Below, piece by piece: positions 55,695 through 64,000 of a DNA stretch of 64,000 bases (the stretch's first letter is position 1; each line of letters starts with the position of its first letter). A model generated the notes under the pieces. The model saw only the letters and a program-made list of their open reading frames with translations. It was not told the DNA's origin and made no database searches. Position numbers and translations under genes: made by a program. Origin of the DNA: Ariolimax columbianus. Taxonomy: Eukaryota > Mollusca > Gastropoda > Stylommatophora > Arionidae. The stretch covers positions 12,824,196-12,888,195 of the forward strand of contig JAVGWX010000019.1 of assembly GCA_036924085.1 (NCBI GenBank). Reading direction: 5' to 3'.

Positions 55695-56010
55695 TTATTG
55701 TCCATCGCGAAGCGACGATGGCCAAAACATCAGACGGATTTGTCTAAATAATGTGATGTGTGCTGTATTTTAGATTATAGTGAGGAAGTATATGCGCTGG
55801 TCATCAATCTCACTCTTATCCCGAGTTACCTTGTATCAGTGACAAGACTATTGGTGGAGACGACTGGAGATAACTCGGGATGCAGGCACTCTGGTCTTAC
55901 CTCCCGTGAGACCAGGGGTCGCTTGAAACTTGCGGGATTCGATCGCTCACCCTTTCTGTTCATCACTGTGAGAAGTGAATGCCTTAACTTCTTGACTACA
56001 GCGACCCCCA
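55695..56010 (-). mobile_element. tRNA-derived SINE, inserted in minisatellite
   Basis: The minus strand starts GGGGGTCGCTGTAGTCAAGA (box A region), then GAGCGATCGAATCCCGCAAG (box B), then a body containing GGTAACTCGGGATAAGAGTG and ending near CCGTCTGATGTTTTGGCCAT. Same family as 25305-25975, here with a single body unit. Confidence 0.8.
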
Positions 56011-56545
56011 CGTCAAAAAACACGTACTGCTTACTACAGTCAACACACACGTACTACTTACTACAGTCAACAAAAACGTACTGCTTACTACAGTCAACAC
56101 ACACGTACTACTTATTACAGTCAACATACACTTACTACTTACTACAGTCAACAAACACGTACTACTTACTACAGTCAACAAACACGTACTACTTACTACA
56201 GTCAACATACACGTACTGCTTACTACAGTCAACAAACACGTACTGCTTACTACAGTCAACAGACACGTATTGCTTACTACAGTCAACACACACGTACTAC
56301 TTATTACAGTCAACATACACTTACTACTTACTACAGCCAACACACACGTACTGCTTACTACAGTCAACACACACGTACTGCTTACTACAGTCAAGAAACA
56401 CGTACTACTCACTACAGTCAACACACACGCACTGCTTACTACAGTCATCACACACGTACTGCGTACTACTCTGTAAACACACGTCTACTACTTACTACAC
56501 AGTCAAAACACACATGTACCACTTTATGAACAATAAGCACAATCA
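56011..56545. repeat. 27-bp minisatellite
   Basis: Unit ACACGTACTACTTACTACAG plus TCAACAA, about 19 copies. Period 27 keeps frames open (spurious 269-codon plus frame). Confidence 0.95.
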
Positions 56546-56664
56546 CGGATCTTTCACGGACGGTTAAAACACATACGGATCATGCCATGACAAAACTCAC
56601 ACATGCAAACAAATAAAAGCAGATTTCATAATACAAGTATTTATTTTTAAATTCTCTAATAACT

Positions 56665-56735
<71 letters not shown>

Positions 56736-57379
56736 TTATATTTAAAACAATAACTAAATTTGGGTCTTTATAATAATAACAATAGCATACTACATTTACA
56801 TATATTGTGTTCAAGTCAGTGAAAAAGAATTTAACGTTTTTATCTTAAAGAAAAGGAGGGCAAACAATATAAATAAACAAAAATGTCTTGTCGATAAAAA
56901 GGATTGAATGTAACAACGTGTTTCATTGTACAAACACGAACCTTGGCGAAAATTATTTGCGTTTAAACGAAACAAATTCACAGTGTGTACTTAAACTACC
57001 TGTTCACAGTTGTGGGTCATACTTTGGGGAACACTGATCTACCAGTATTCAGGACGAGGTACATTTTGTTTTCGTCACCTCGATTTATGACACACAAGAG
57101 TGATTCAGTGTCAGCTCCCCTTGAATGTTTAGTTCGTGCAGTAAATCCCAGCACTTTCGTACTTAACAAAATAGCATATGTGAGTAAACACATTACACTG
57201 TATAAACAGTTAAATACTGCATAGAATAGTCATGAATATCTTTCAAGAGGGACACACATAGGAGTCTTCAAAATAACCACCACGCAGACTCCATTATGCA
57301 CATAAATATTATTGTGAGCGACAAGCAACAATATGCACTAGCTGATGACGAGTTGAAATATAACAAGAATTAGTTCAAA
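56546..57379. other. No gene seen; (TA)n inside
   Basis: A (TA)n tract at about 56671-56741. No gene recognised in the rest. Confidence 0.5.
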
Positions 57380-57690
57380 TAATGTACGAGGCACGTTCAA
57401 ATGAGCCCCGCTTAACCGCACTGAGTGAACACACGTATGATGACGTAACTTCTAATATAAAACAGCACATACCAACCGTTAAGTTTGAAAATGTTATTAT
57501 CTTCCGATTCATAGTTTCCTCAGAAGACCGTTGACAACATGACGGGTGTAATACATAATCCGTTCGGAGTTGATCAGCAAGCGGTGATTCGGTTTCTAAC
57601 AGCTGAAGGATGTCGACCAGTTGACATTCGTAGCAGAATGCAGGCAGTGTTTGGTGACAAAAGTGTGGGATCACCAATCATCATTGTAAC
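57380..57690 (+). mobile_element. mariner 5' end and N-terminal transposase fragment
   Basis: TIR-like TACGAGGCACGTTCAAATGA at 57383, then a frame starting at 57539 with FGVDQQAVIRFLTAEGCRPV and DIRSRMQAVFGDKSV, the first helix-turn-helix of a mariner transposase (homologous layout: E-Q-R-A-V-I-R-F-L...R-M...YGD). The frame is lost afterwards. A different subfamily from the copies at 38.3 and 49.9 kb. Confidence 0.75.
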
Positions 57691-58527
57691 AAAAAACTAC
57701 ACTAAAAATAAAAGCTTCTACATAGAAATATTGTCAGTAAGCTATTGAATATTTATTTGTCATTAACGTTAAATTTCATGTTCCCCCGGAACATACAACT
57801 CCAACTGTATAGCCTGCCTCTACAGCTCGACTCTCTCCTCTTCTTTCTTGTGACATATTTCTGAGGAATCCTCTATTACCGATCCATGCCAAGAATTTGG
57901 TATCCTCGCCACTCTTATCTTCGACTTGTGGATTTTAATCAATCATATTAAAAAAAAAAATTGTTTAGCGGGTTCTCAAGAGTTTGGTTTATCAATCGAC
58001 ACATTTTCTCATTCATTTCCAGATGTTTCAGTCAATTCGTTTTGACGAAACAGCATGTATTATTCTATCGAATCATTTGATACAAAATATGCAAACAGAT
58101 TTCAAGAAAATTATCAAAATCATATTTTAACGTGTGAAACTTCATCAAGAAAGATTTCCAACAAAGAAAAGCAAAACTAGATGATTACCATTCAGTTATT
58201 ATTATACATGAAGCCCTTATCTGAGTATTTACAGTGGCTGTTTTAATAGCAGTTGTTTTACATGATGAGGTCGCTAGCTCCATGACCCTCTTTTGTAGCC
58301 AATTACTGCATGCTTGAGAGGTTACAATGGTTCTGTACTTCTCCACATAAAAAAATTAACAGTGTTAATGAAGAAATTGACAAAAACGAAGGTAGAATGA
58401 GATGACTGGGCAACATGATAATTCTTTGCTAGCAACAGGTAGACGCCCAGACCATTTATTGAAGGGACACGGATCACACCACATTATGAATGTTGTAAAA
58501 GGCATGTGAGAATATTTGTGTTCATTG
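57691..58527. other. No gene seen
   Basis: AT-rich, unassigned. Confidence 0.5.
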
Positions 58528-58582
58528 TCAAGTTGGCGTCTGACAGCGTACGAAGAAGAAGAAGAAGAAGAAGAAGAAGAAG
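58528..58582 (+). mobile_element. Extremely truncated RNase H-type LINE insertion
   Basis: CAAGTTGGCGTCTGACAGCG followed by TAC and (GAA)n matches only the last 26 or so bases of the LINE at 17871-18465 plus its tail. Confidence 0.8.
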
Positions 58583-58639
58583 ACAGCTTCATTGTGTAAA
58601 ACTAAGTGCCGGAGAAACAAATCAGAGCTTACATACATG

Positions 58640-59990
58640 CTATAGTAGAGGAGTTCTGAAGTTTAGGGCAGTGAAGGAAAGGTCACGGTCAGAGAGGCTA
58701 CCTGTAGCGATGGTCCCAATGAGAGTTTAGGGTGATGGAGGAAAGAAGATGGTCAGAGGCTGACTATAGCGATGGTAGCAATGAGAGTTTAGGGTGATGG
58801 AGGGACGGTCAAGGTAAGAGAGGATGACTATAGCGATGGTAGCAATGAGAGTTTAGGGTGATGGAGGAAAGGTCAAGGTAAGAGAGGATGACTCTAGCGA
58901 TGGTAGCAATGAGAGTTTAGGGTGATGGAGGGAAGGTCAAGGTAAGAGACGATGACTATAGCGATGGTAGCAATGAGAGTTTAGGGTGATGGAGGAAAGG
59001 TCAAGGTAAGAGAGGATGACTCTAGCGATGGTAGCAATGAGAGTTTAGGGTGATGGAGGGAAGGTCAAGGTAAGAGAGGATGACTATAGCGATGGTAGCA
59101 ATGAGAGTTTAGGGTGATGGAGGGAAGGTCAAGGTAAGAGAGGATGACTATAGCGATGGTAGCAATGAGAGTTTAGGGTGATGGAGGAAAGGTCAAGGTA
59201 AGAGAGGATGACTCTAGCGATGGTAGCAATGAGAGTTTAGGGTGATGGAGGGAAGGTCAAGGTAAGAGAGGATGACTATAGCGATGGTAGCAATGAGAGT
59301 TTAGGGTGATGGAGGAAAGGTCAAGGTAAGAGAGGATGACTCTAGCGATGGTAGCAATGAGAGTTTAGGGTGATGGAGGGAAGGTCACGGTAAGAGAGGA
59401 TGACTCTAGCGATGGTAGCAATGAGAGTTTAGGGTGATGGAGGGAAGGTCAAGGTAAGAGAGGATGACTCTAGCGATGGTAGCAATGAGAGTTTAGGGTG
59501 ATGGAGGGAAGGTCAAGGTAAGAGAGGATGACTCTAGCGATGGTAGCAATGAGAGTTTAGGGTGATGGAGGGAAGGTCAAGGTAAGAGAGGATGACTCTA
59601 GCGATGGTAGCAATGAGAGTTTAGGGTGATGGAGGGAAGGTCAAGGTAAGAGAGGATGACTATAGCGATGGTAGCAATGAGAGTTTAGGGTGATGGAGGA
59701 AAGGTCAAGGTAAGAGAGGATGACTCTAGCGATTGTAGCAAGAGCTTAGGGTGTTCAAGGAAAGGCTATGGTCAGAGACGCTGACTGTAGCGATGGTAGC
59801 AATGAGTTAAGGGTGATGAAGAAAAAGTCAAGGTCAAATAGGCTGCCTGTACGATGATAGCAAGGAGAGTTTAGGGTGATAAAGAACAGGTCAAGGTCAG
59901 AGAGGCAACGTGTAGCGATGGTAGCAAGGAGAATTTAGCGTAATGGAGGAAGGTCAAAGTCAGAGAGAGATTGTAATAGTCTCAAGCTCA
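58640..59990. repeat. 64-bp minisatellite, about 20 copies
   Basis: Unit AGTTTAGGGTGATGGAGGGA, AGGTCAAGGTAAGAGAGGAT, GACTATAGCGATGGTAGCAA, TGAG. Two variant sites (GGGAAGG/GGAAAGG and CTATAG/CTCTAG) alternate and co-vary, hinting at a 128-bp doublet in 58860-59340. Diverged at both ends. Confidence 0.95.
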
Positions 59991-60109
59991 GCTTAGAGTG
60001 CTGAAAGGAAGGATCAGGACCAACTCCAAATGCATGGGGGAACGCTGAGGTTTTATAGTTATGAATTATTCAAATTGAAGTTTACAAAATGCTGTATAAT
60101 ACAGTGATG

Positions 60110-60856
60110 TTAAATAAGCATAATACATAGATACACAACAACATTAGCACACAGAAAGAACCAAAAGAAAAATGTGTCAAGTTGTTCATGAGACACGTCA
60201 CAAATATTGAGTCTAGATCTAGACTTGTGACTCTGTTCGTCTCCGAACTGACGGTAAGGCATATCATCATTAATGTCCCCAATTTTATTGCGACGTTTTC
60301 CCCCATCCTCAGACTGAATGTGACAGCCCCTGACACTGCCTGATTCTCCCTGCATACAGTTCTCAAATACGCCTCGCGCAGACTGTAAGTTTTCTCTATT
60401 TCTAAAAGTCGTGACATTTTTTCCTTGGTACGAGCTGACGACGCTGTCAAGATCTGTCTCGAATATAGCCGCGTTCTTGTCACTGTGAAAATGACATCTC
60501 CCAGATTTGACTTGCTTCCGTGTGAGTTCTACTTGCTCCCTGTTGTATTTCTGCATAACAACGGCTGTCGCCGCTGTTGATAACCCAATTATACAGATGA
60601 CAGCCAAAATGAGAGACACGAATCTGGGAAGCACATGCATGCTTCTTGGAACCACATCGACGATAAAATTCAGAAAGACCGTCATGGAGACGAACGTGGA
60701 AATGATAAAAGACACTTTCTCCCCAGATTTGGCGGGTAAGCAGAAGACCAGAAGTGTCATTGCGGACATAGAAGCGAGAGGGCAAATGACTGTAGCCACG
60801 TAGAAAGTGCTTCGGCGAACCATCACAAACCAGCACTCTGTGTAATTTAGCGTTGT
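60110..60856 (-). CDS. Nicotinic receptor-like Cys-loop channel, C-terminal exon (M1-M4)
   Basis: Minus-strand last exon of 747 bp, 248 residues then TAA at 60110-60112; acceptor AATTCCTTCCAACAG, entry phase 0. It begins TTLNYTECWFVMVRRSTFYV, entering M1 (residues 17-41). The GEK motif before the pore is at 45-47, as in cation-selective nicotinic receptors; M2 at 48-69 reads VSFIISTFVSMTVFLNF then IVDVVP; M3 at 76-100; a 125-residue cytoplasmic loop; M4 at 228-248 (FFFWFFLCANVVVYLCIMLI). Relative to alpha7 numbering the 9' gate residue is Val instead of Leu and 20' is Asp instead of Glu. The protein would sit in the plasma membrane as a subunit of a pentamer. The extracellular ligand-binding exons are not recognised in the 2.9 kb upstream. 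Confidence 0.88.
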   Translation of the reverse strand, partial: TTLNYTECWFVMVRRSTFYVATVICPLASMSAMTLLVFCLPAKSGEKVSFIISTFVSMTVFLNFIVDVVPRSMHVLPRFVSLILAVICIIGLSTAATAVVMQKYNREQVELTRKQVKSGRCHFHSDKNAAIFETDLDSVVSSYQGKNVTTFRNRENLQSARGVFENCMQGESGSVRGCHIQSEDGGKRRNKIGDINDDMPYRQFGDEQSHKSRSRLNICDVSHEQLDTFFFWFFLCANVVVYLCIMLI

Positions 60857-61671
60857 CTGTTGGAAGGAATTGTATAGGATAATAAATAATATAATCATTA
60901 ACAAAAACTAAATAGATATAGAATTTTAAAAACATTAGCTACGTATTTTGAATTTGAAATCTATCATCTCATTGACATACACATTCGATTGATCGCTTGA
61001 TCGATTATTTGTCCTCTGGTATTCGTTTCTCTAAAATCGAACTGTAAGTCTACCACATCAGCTGGTTTGCCTACAAGACACCAATATCGAGCTCCATAAC
61101 TGCTTTTGCAGCACAGGTTTCTGCAGTCGTTTTCTTCATATGATGAGGTTGCTAGTCACTATATAACGTCATGACTTGCCTGGAAGGTTTAAGTGAATCT
61201 ATTCTTTACGTTCCGTCTGTCGCCATGGTGGCTTGATTTATTTGAAGAGAAGAAAATTGTCGTCCGAATACGTTATGACAGCCAATCTCGCCATCATGTG
61301 GTAAGTCAGGTATGAACAATCAATATCAACAACAATTCTTTTATCTAGTAGGAAATTAATTAAATAAAAAAGAACACAGACAATGTGAGTAACATTCTTG
61401 GTGGATAATCAAAACTTGAATTGGGTCTGTGTCCCAGTTATTCTTGAAATAAAGTAAACTCTAAATTAACACCAATACAGTCTGATTAAATCCCTGAATT
61501 ACCTGTATTTGTCAACTATTTATCTAGTTGCATTTGTTCAATATTCAAACCGAGTGGCTCACTGGAGTCTTTGTGTATGATAAACTCAAGGATAACACTT
61601 CTGCTCCAAGAAAGCATGTCGTAAAAAGCCACTAACTGTGTGACATGGCATAACATCGGCCATGGTTAAGT
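60857..61671. other. No exon recognised
   Basis: Upstream of the receptor exon on the minus strand; presumably intron. No Cys-loop signature seen. Confidence 0.5.
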
Positions 61672-61775
61672 GGTTTGTTAAGAACAGCATAGATGGCGCC
61701 AAACAGGCTGCTGGTCGACTTTGCTCTAATATTTGAGTATATTAAGATGGACTCGCACATCGGTTAACAACTTCC
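61672..61775 (+). repeat. Dispersed repeat shared with 8400-8522
   Basis: AGTGGTTTGTTAAGAACAGC, ATAGATGGCGCC and TATTAAGATGGACTCGCACA match 8413-8510 in order. Confidence 0.65.
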
Positions 61776-62004
61776 GTGGCACTTGTCCCAACGCAGGGGA
61801 GTAATAAGCTATTCTGGCCTAGCTCGCTGGGCAAGAAATACTTCTGTCGGCAACATCCATCTCACGCAAGAACTGGGATCTGCAGCGGGGCAACCACTCT
61901 TGTAGAAGTACAGGTCGACTAAGTCTAAGATATATTTAATGCGTGCAAGACATTCATAGCGAGCTTAAGTGAAATTCCTAAAATGTATTTGTAATTATAT
62001 GTTA

Positions 62005-62090
62005 TGAGAGTATTCGTTCATTAACAAATACATTCTTTTGTAGTTTTTTCTAAATATTTTGTTGCCTCCCGAAGACGCAAGACCGTTGAC
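62005..62090. repeat. Local duplication, copy 1
   Basis: GTATTCGTTCATTAACAAAT, ACATTCTTTTGTAGT and TTTTGTTGCCTCCCGAAGAC recur at 63070-63141, about 1.06 kb away in the same orientation. Probably part of the duplication that made the two receptor genes, or a dispersed repeat. Confidence 0.7.
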
Positions 62091-62183
62091 ATGTGTACAT
62101 CAGATGTCCTGTCATTGGCTAGATTAAACGTGAGAGCTGTGCTTTTTAAAACAAGTGTTGTAGTTAAAGATGGGACGATAAGG

Positions 62184-62528
62184 CTAACGTCTGGTCAGGC
62201 AAAACACACTGATCAGACAATGTTAGCCAAGGTCAGGTGATATACTGGCCAAGACCCCCACATGACCTCCTCATTGGTCGTCCTGGAAACGAGCTGTTAT
62301 CGAGGATAACAGTCTGGCTAACAAGGTCAGGTTTGACGTAGTGATACTCCCCGTAGTAGTGAGTGACACGCAGATGAAGCCAATCATTGCACAACCGCCT
62401 GGATGACTCTGGTCCACTTCATCAGCACGCTCGGAATGTTTGAAAAGCTACTACAATCTGCCACAGTTCCGTCCTTTTCAGGACGCACAAAAAGTTTACC
62501 AACCCAGTGTGGGCATTAGAAACCAACC
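62184..62528 (+). repeat. 345-bp dispersed repeat, full copy
   Basis: CTAACGTCTGGTCAGGCAAA to GTGTGGGCATTAGAAACC; about 80 percent identical to 47443-47785. Confidence 0.85.
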
Positions 62529-63721
62529 AAAAATTAACTATAGTTAAAGATGTGTACGTACTATCTTATTCACTATAGTGGAGATCATTTGTTAGTATTT
62601 ATAATATTGTACATTTTTAAGCTAAATTCCTTCCATTTGATGGAATTATGGAAACACACAATTGTATATTAGATCGTCTGACCCTAAACACTTTCCCAAT
62701 CCAGAATCTCCAAGACAGATTGCAAATAGTGAAGAATGAACAACCTTGCACCGAGTTACCAAATCTTGTTACAATACACAAAGGAAAGAAAGTGGAATAT
62801 ACTCGCTACTTTTCCTGCACGCAATATTTCTTAGGATCACTGATTGGAAAAAAAATGTAACACATTTTCCTGTTGGCCTTGTGTATATTTTCAAATGCAG
62901 ATGGAATGTGGACCAAAACTGAATTTTCTTATCATAGTCACTTACCTATTTATTGCTCAACAAAGACATGATTAGTCTCAAACTCATGACGGTTCTTGCG
63001 GAAAGTGTACATTATTCGGGAAACAAAGAATTGATGCATGATTGATTCTCAACACAAAGCTAATATGAAAGTATTCATTCATTAAATATACATTCTTTTG
63101 TAGTGTTTCTTAACATTTTGTTGCCTCCCGAAGACGCAACTAAGCATATTGGCCACTGCCTGCTTTGTTGGTCAGTGTTGAAAGGAGAGATGAAGCGAGA
63201 AAAGAGTACATGGCCTATACACAATGAACAAGATGAATAAAATATAGAGTAATTCTCAACATAATGATTGACACAATTTGTTTGTCTTCAGTTTTGAGAT
63301 GATCTACCTGGTTTATCAGTTCGTGTCGTTATTAACCGTTCTTAATCTTCATATATACATAAATCAATAATTTCCTTTGAGAAGAACATCGAGACAAAGT
63401 CGCCGGAACAATAAAAATGTTTTGCAGAGGATTAGCAGCGAATGGAAATTCAAAGAAATATGTGTTAAAGACAATATGGCACTGCCATTAATATAATGTT
63501 GATTAACAATAATACAATTAATATGAAAAATAATACAATTGTCTATCTTTCTAGATCTGTCATAAGAAAAGGGATAATTTGATTGTTTTAGAGACATATA
63601 ATATTATGGTTTGAAAAGCAAATAATGTATACTCTCAAATTTGCTTATATGATTAGCTCAGTGCACTGAATTTTAACGATAAGAGAAAATTCAATAAAGT
63701 AGTAGATAAACAAAATGTAAT
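62529..63721. other. No exon recognised
   Basis: Intergenic or intronic between the two receptor genes. Includes the second local duplication copy at 63070-63141. Short open frames have no domain. Confidence 0.5.
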
Positions 63722-64000
63722 CTAAACGAATATGATACAAAGATAAACAGCAACATTAGCACACAGAAAGAACCAAAAGAAAAATGTGTCAATTTGTTCA
63801 TGAGACACATCACACATATTCAGTATAGATCTAGACGTCTGATTTTGTCTGTCTCCGAACTGCCCGGGAATTTCCCTAATTTGGATATGACGTTTCGCTG
63901 CGTCCACAGACTGAAAGTGAAAACATTTGAGACATCCTGTCATCCTGGATTCACTGTGAACACAGTTCTCGGCTGTGTGTTGTTGTGAAGGTAAGTTCTC
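63722..64000 (-). CDS. Second nicotinic receptor-like gene, partial last exon
   Basis: The minus frame is open from the window edge (64000) to TAG at 63722-63724, 92 codons: the end of the M3-M4 loop and M4. M4 reads DTFFFWFFLCANVAVYLCII, nearly identical to the gene at 60110, and MCDVSHEQIDTFF parallels ICDVSHEQLDTFF; the loop is more diverged (ENLPSQQH versus ENLQSARG) and one stretch is shorter. A tandem paralogue, or an alternative 3' exon of one locus. The rest lies beyond the window. Confidence 0.85.
   Translation of the reverse strand, partial: ENLPSQQHTAENCVHSESRMTGCLKCFHFQSVDAAKRHIQIREIPGQFGDRQNQTSRSILNMCDVSHEQIDTFFFWFFLCANVAVYLCIIFV

Noticed and set aside
55758..56567. 269-codon frame starting in the SINE and continuing as YYLLQSTNT repeats
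   Set aside because: Starts inside a SINE and runs through a 27-bp array.
62648..62860. 70-codon plus frame METHNCILDRLTLNTF
   Set aside because: No domain, no splice context, opposite strand to the receptor genes; chance open frame.

Overview
This window is nuclear DNA of an invertebrate animal, most likely a heterobranch gastropod mollusc. The clues are an 18S rRNA gene copy with the snail-type 5' end, molluscan-looking Cys-loop receptor exons with introns, and many LINE and SINE families of kinds common in molluscs. It is AT-rich, gene-poor and dominated by repeats. There is no prokaryotic or viral gene cluster. Almost every long open frame is either a tandem repeat whose period keeps frames open or a broken transposon.

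Layout. 1-8.6 kb: decayed non-LTR retrotransposons (RTE-like, RNase H-bearing, zinc-finger-tailed, CR1-like) and a SINE. 9-16.4 kb: large minisatellites (20-bp, 58-bp and 36/42-bp units) interrupted by LINE fragments. 16.5-18.9 kb: SINEs, a 31-bp array split by a LINE. 18.85-23.8 kb: a GC-rich island with a 5' external transcribed spacer, a truncated and deleted 18S rRNA gene, and directly after it a broken APE-type non-LTR element whose 5' part carries two 183-bp modules that contain 18S sequence. 24.6-40.9 kb: separated minus-strand exons with canonical splice sites that encode a glutamine/proline-rich protein. They are joined by phase 1 introns and heavily invaded by repeats, and some carry stop codons. 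38-42 kb: mariner and LINE remnants. 42-51.3 kb: dispersed repeats, three large arrays, and an internally deleted mariner that contains a 22-bp minisatellite. 52.3-53.5 kb: an IS630/Tc1 transposon of probable DD82E (Sailor-like) type. 55-60 kb: arrays and a SINE. 60.1-64 kb: two tandem minus-strand nicotinic-receptor-like genes, one as a complete C-terminal exon and one cut by the window edge.

Function. The only host coding sequence I can support is the Q/P-rich gene and the two Cys-loop receptor genes. The rest is a record of transposition. A recurring theme is that pieces of transposons (mariner transposase tail, SINE body, LINE 3' ORF) have themselves been tandemly amplified into minisatellites. 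The most interesting signals are that TE-to-minisatellite conversion at 50 kb, the 18S-associated retroelement, a conserved nested hairpin at CR1 3' ends, a 159-bp perfect inverted repeat, and the Q/P-rich gene with an in-frame TAG.
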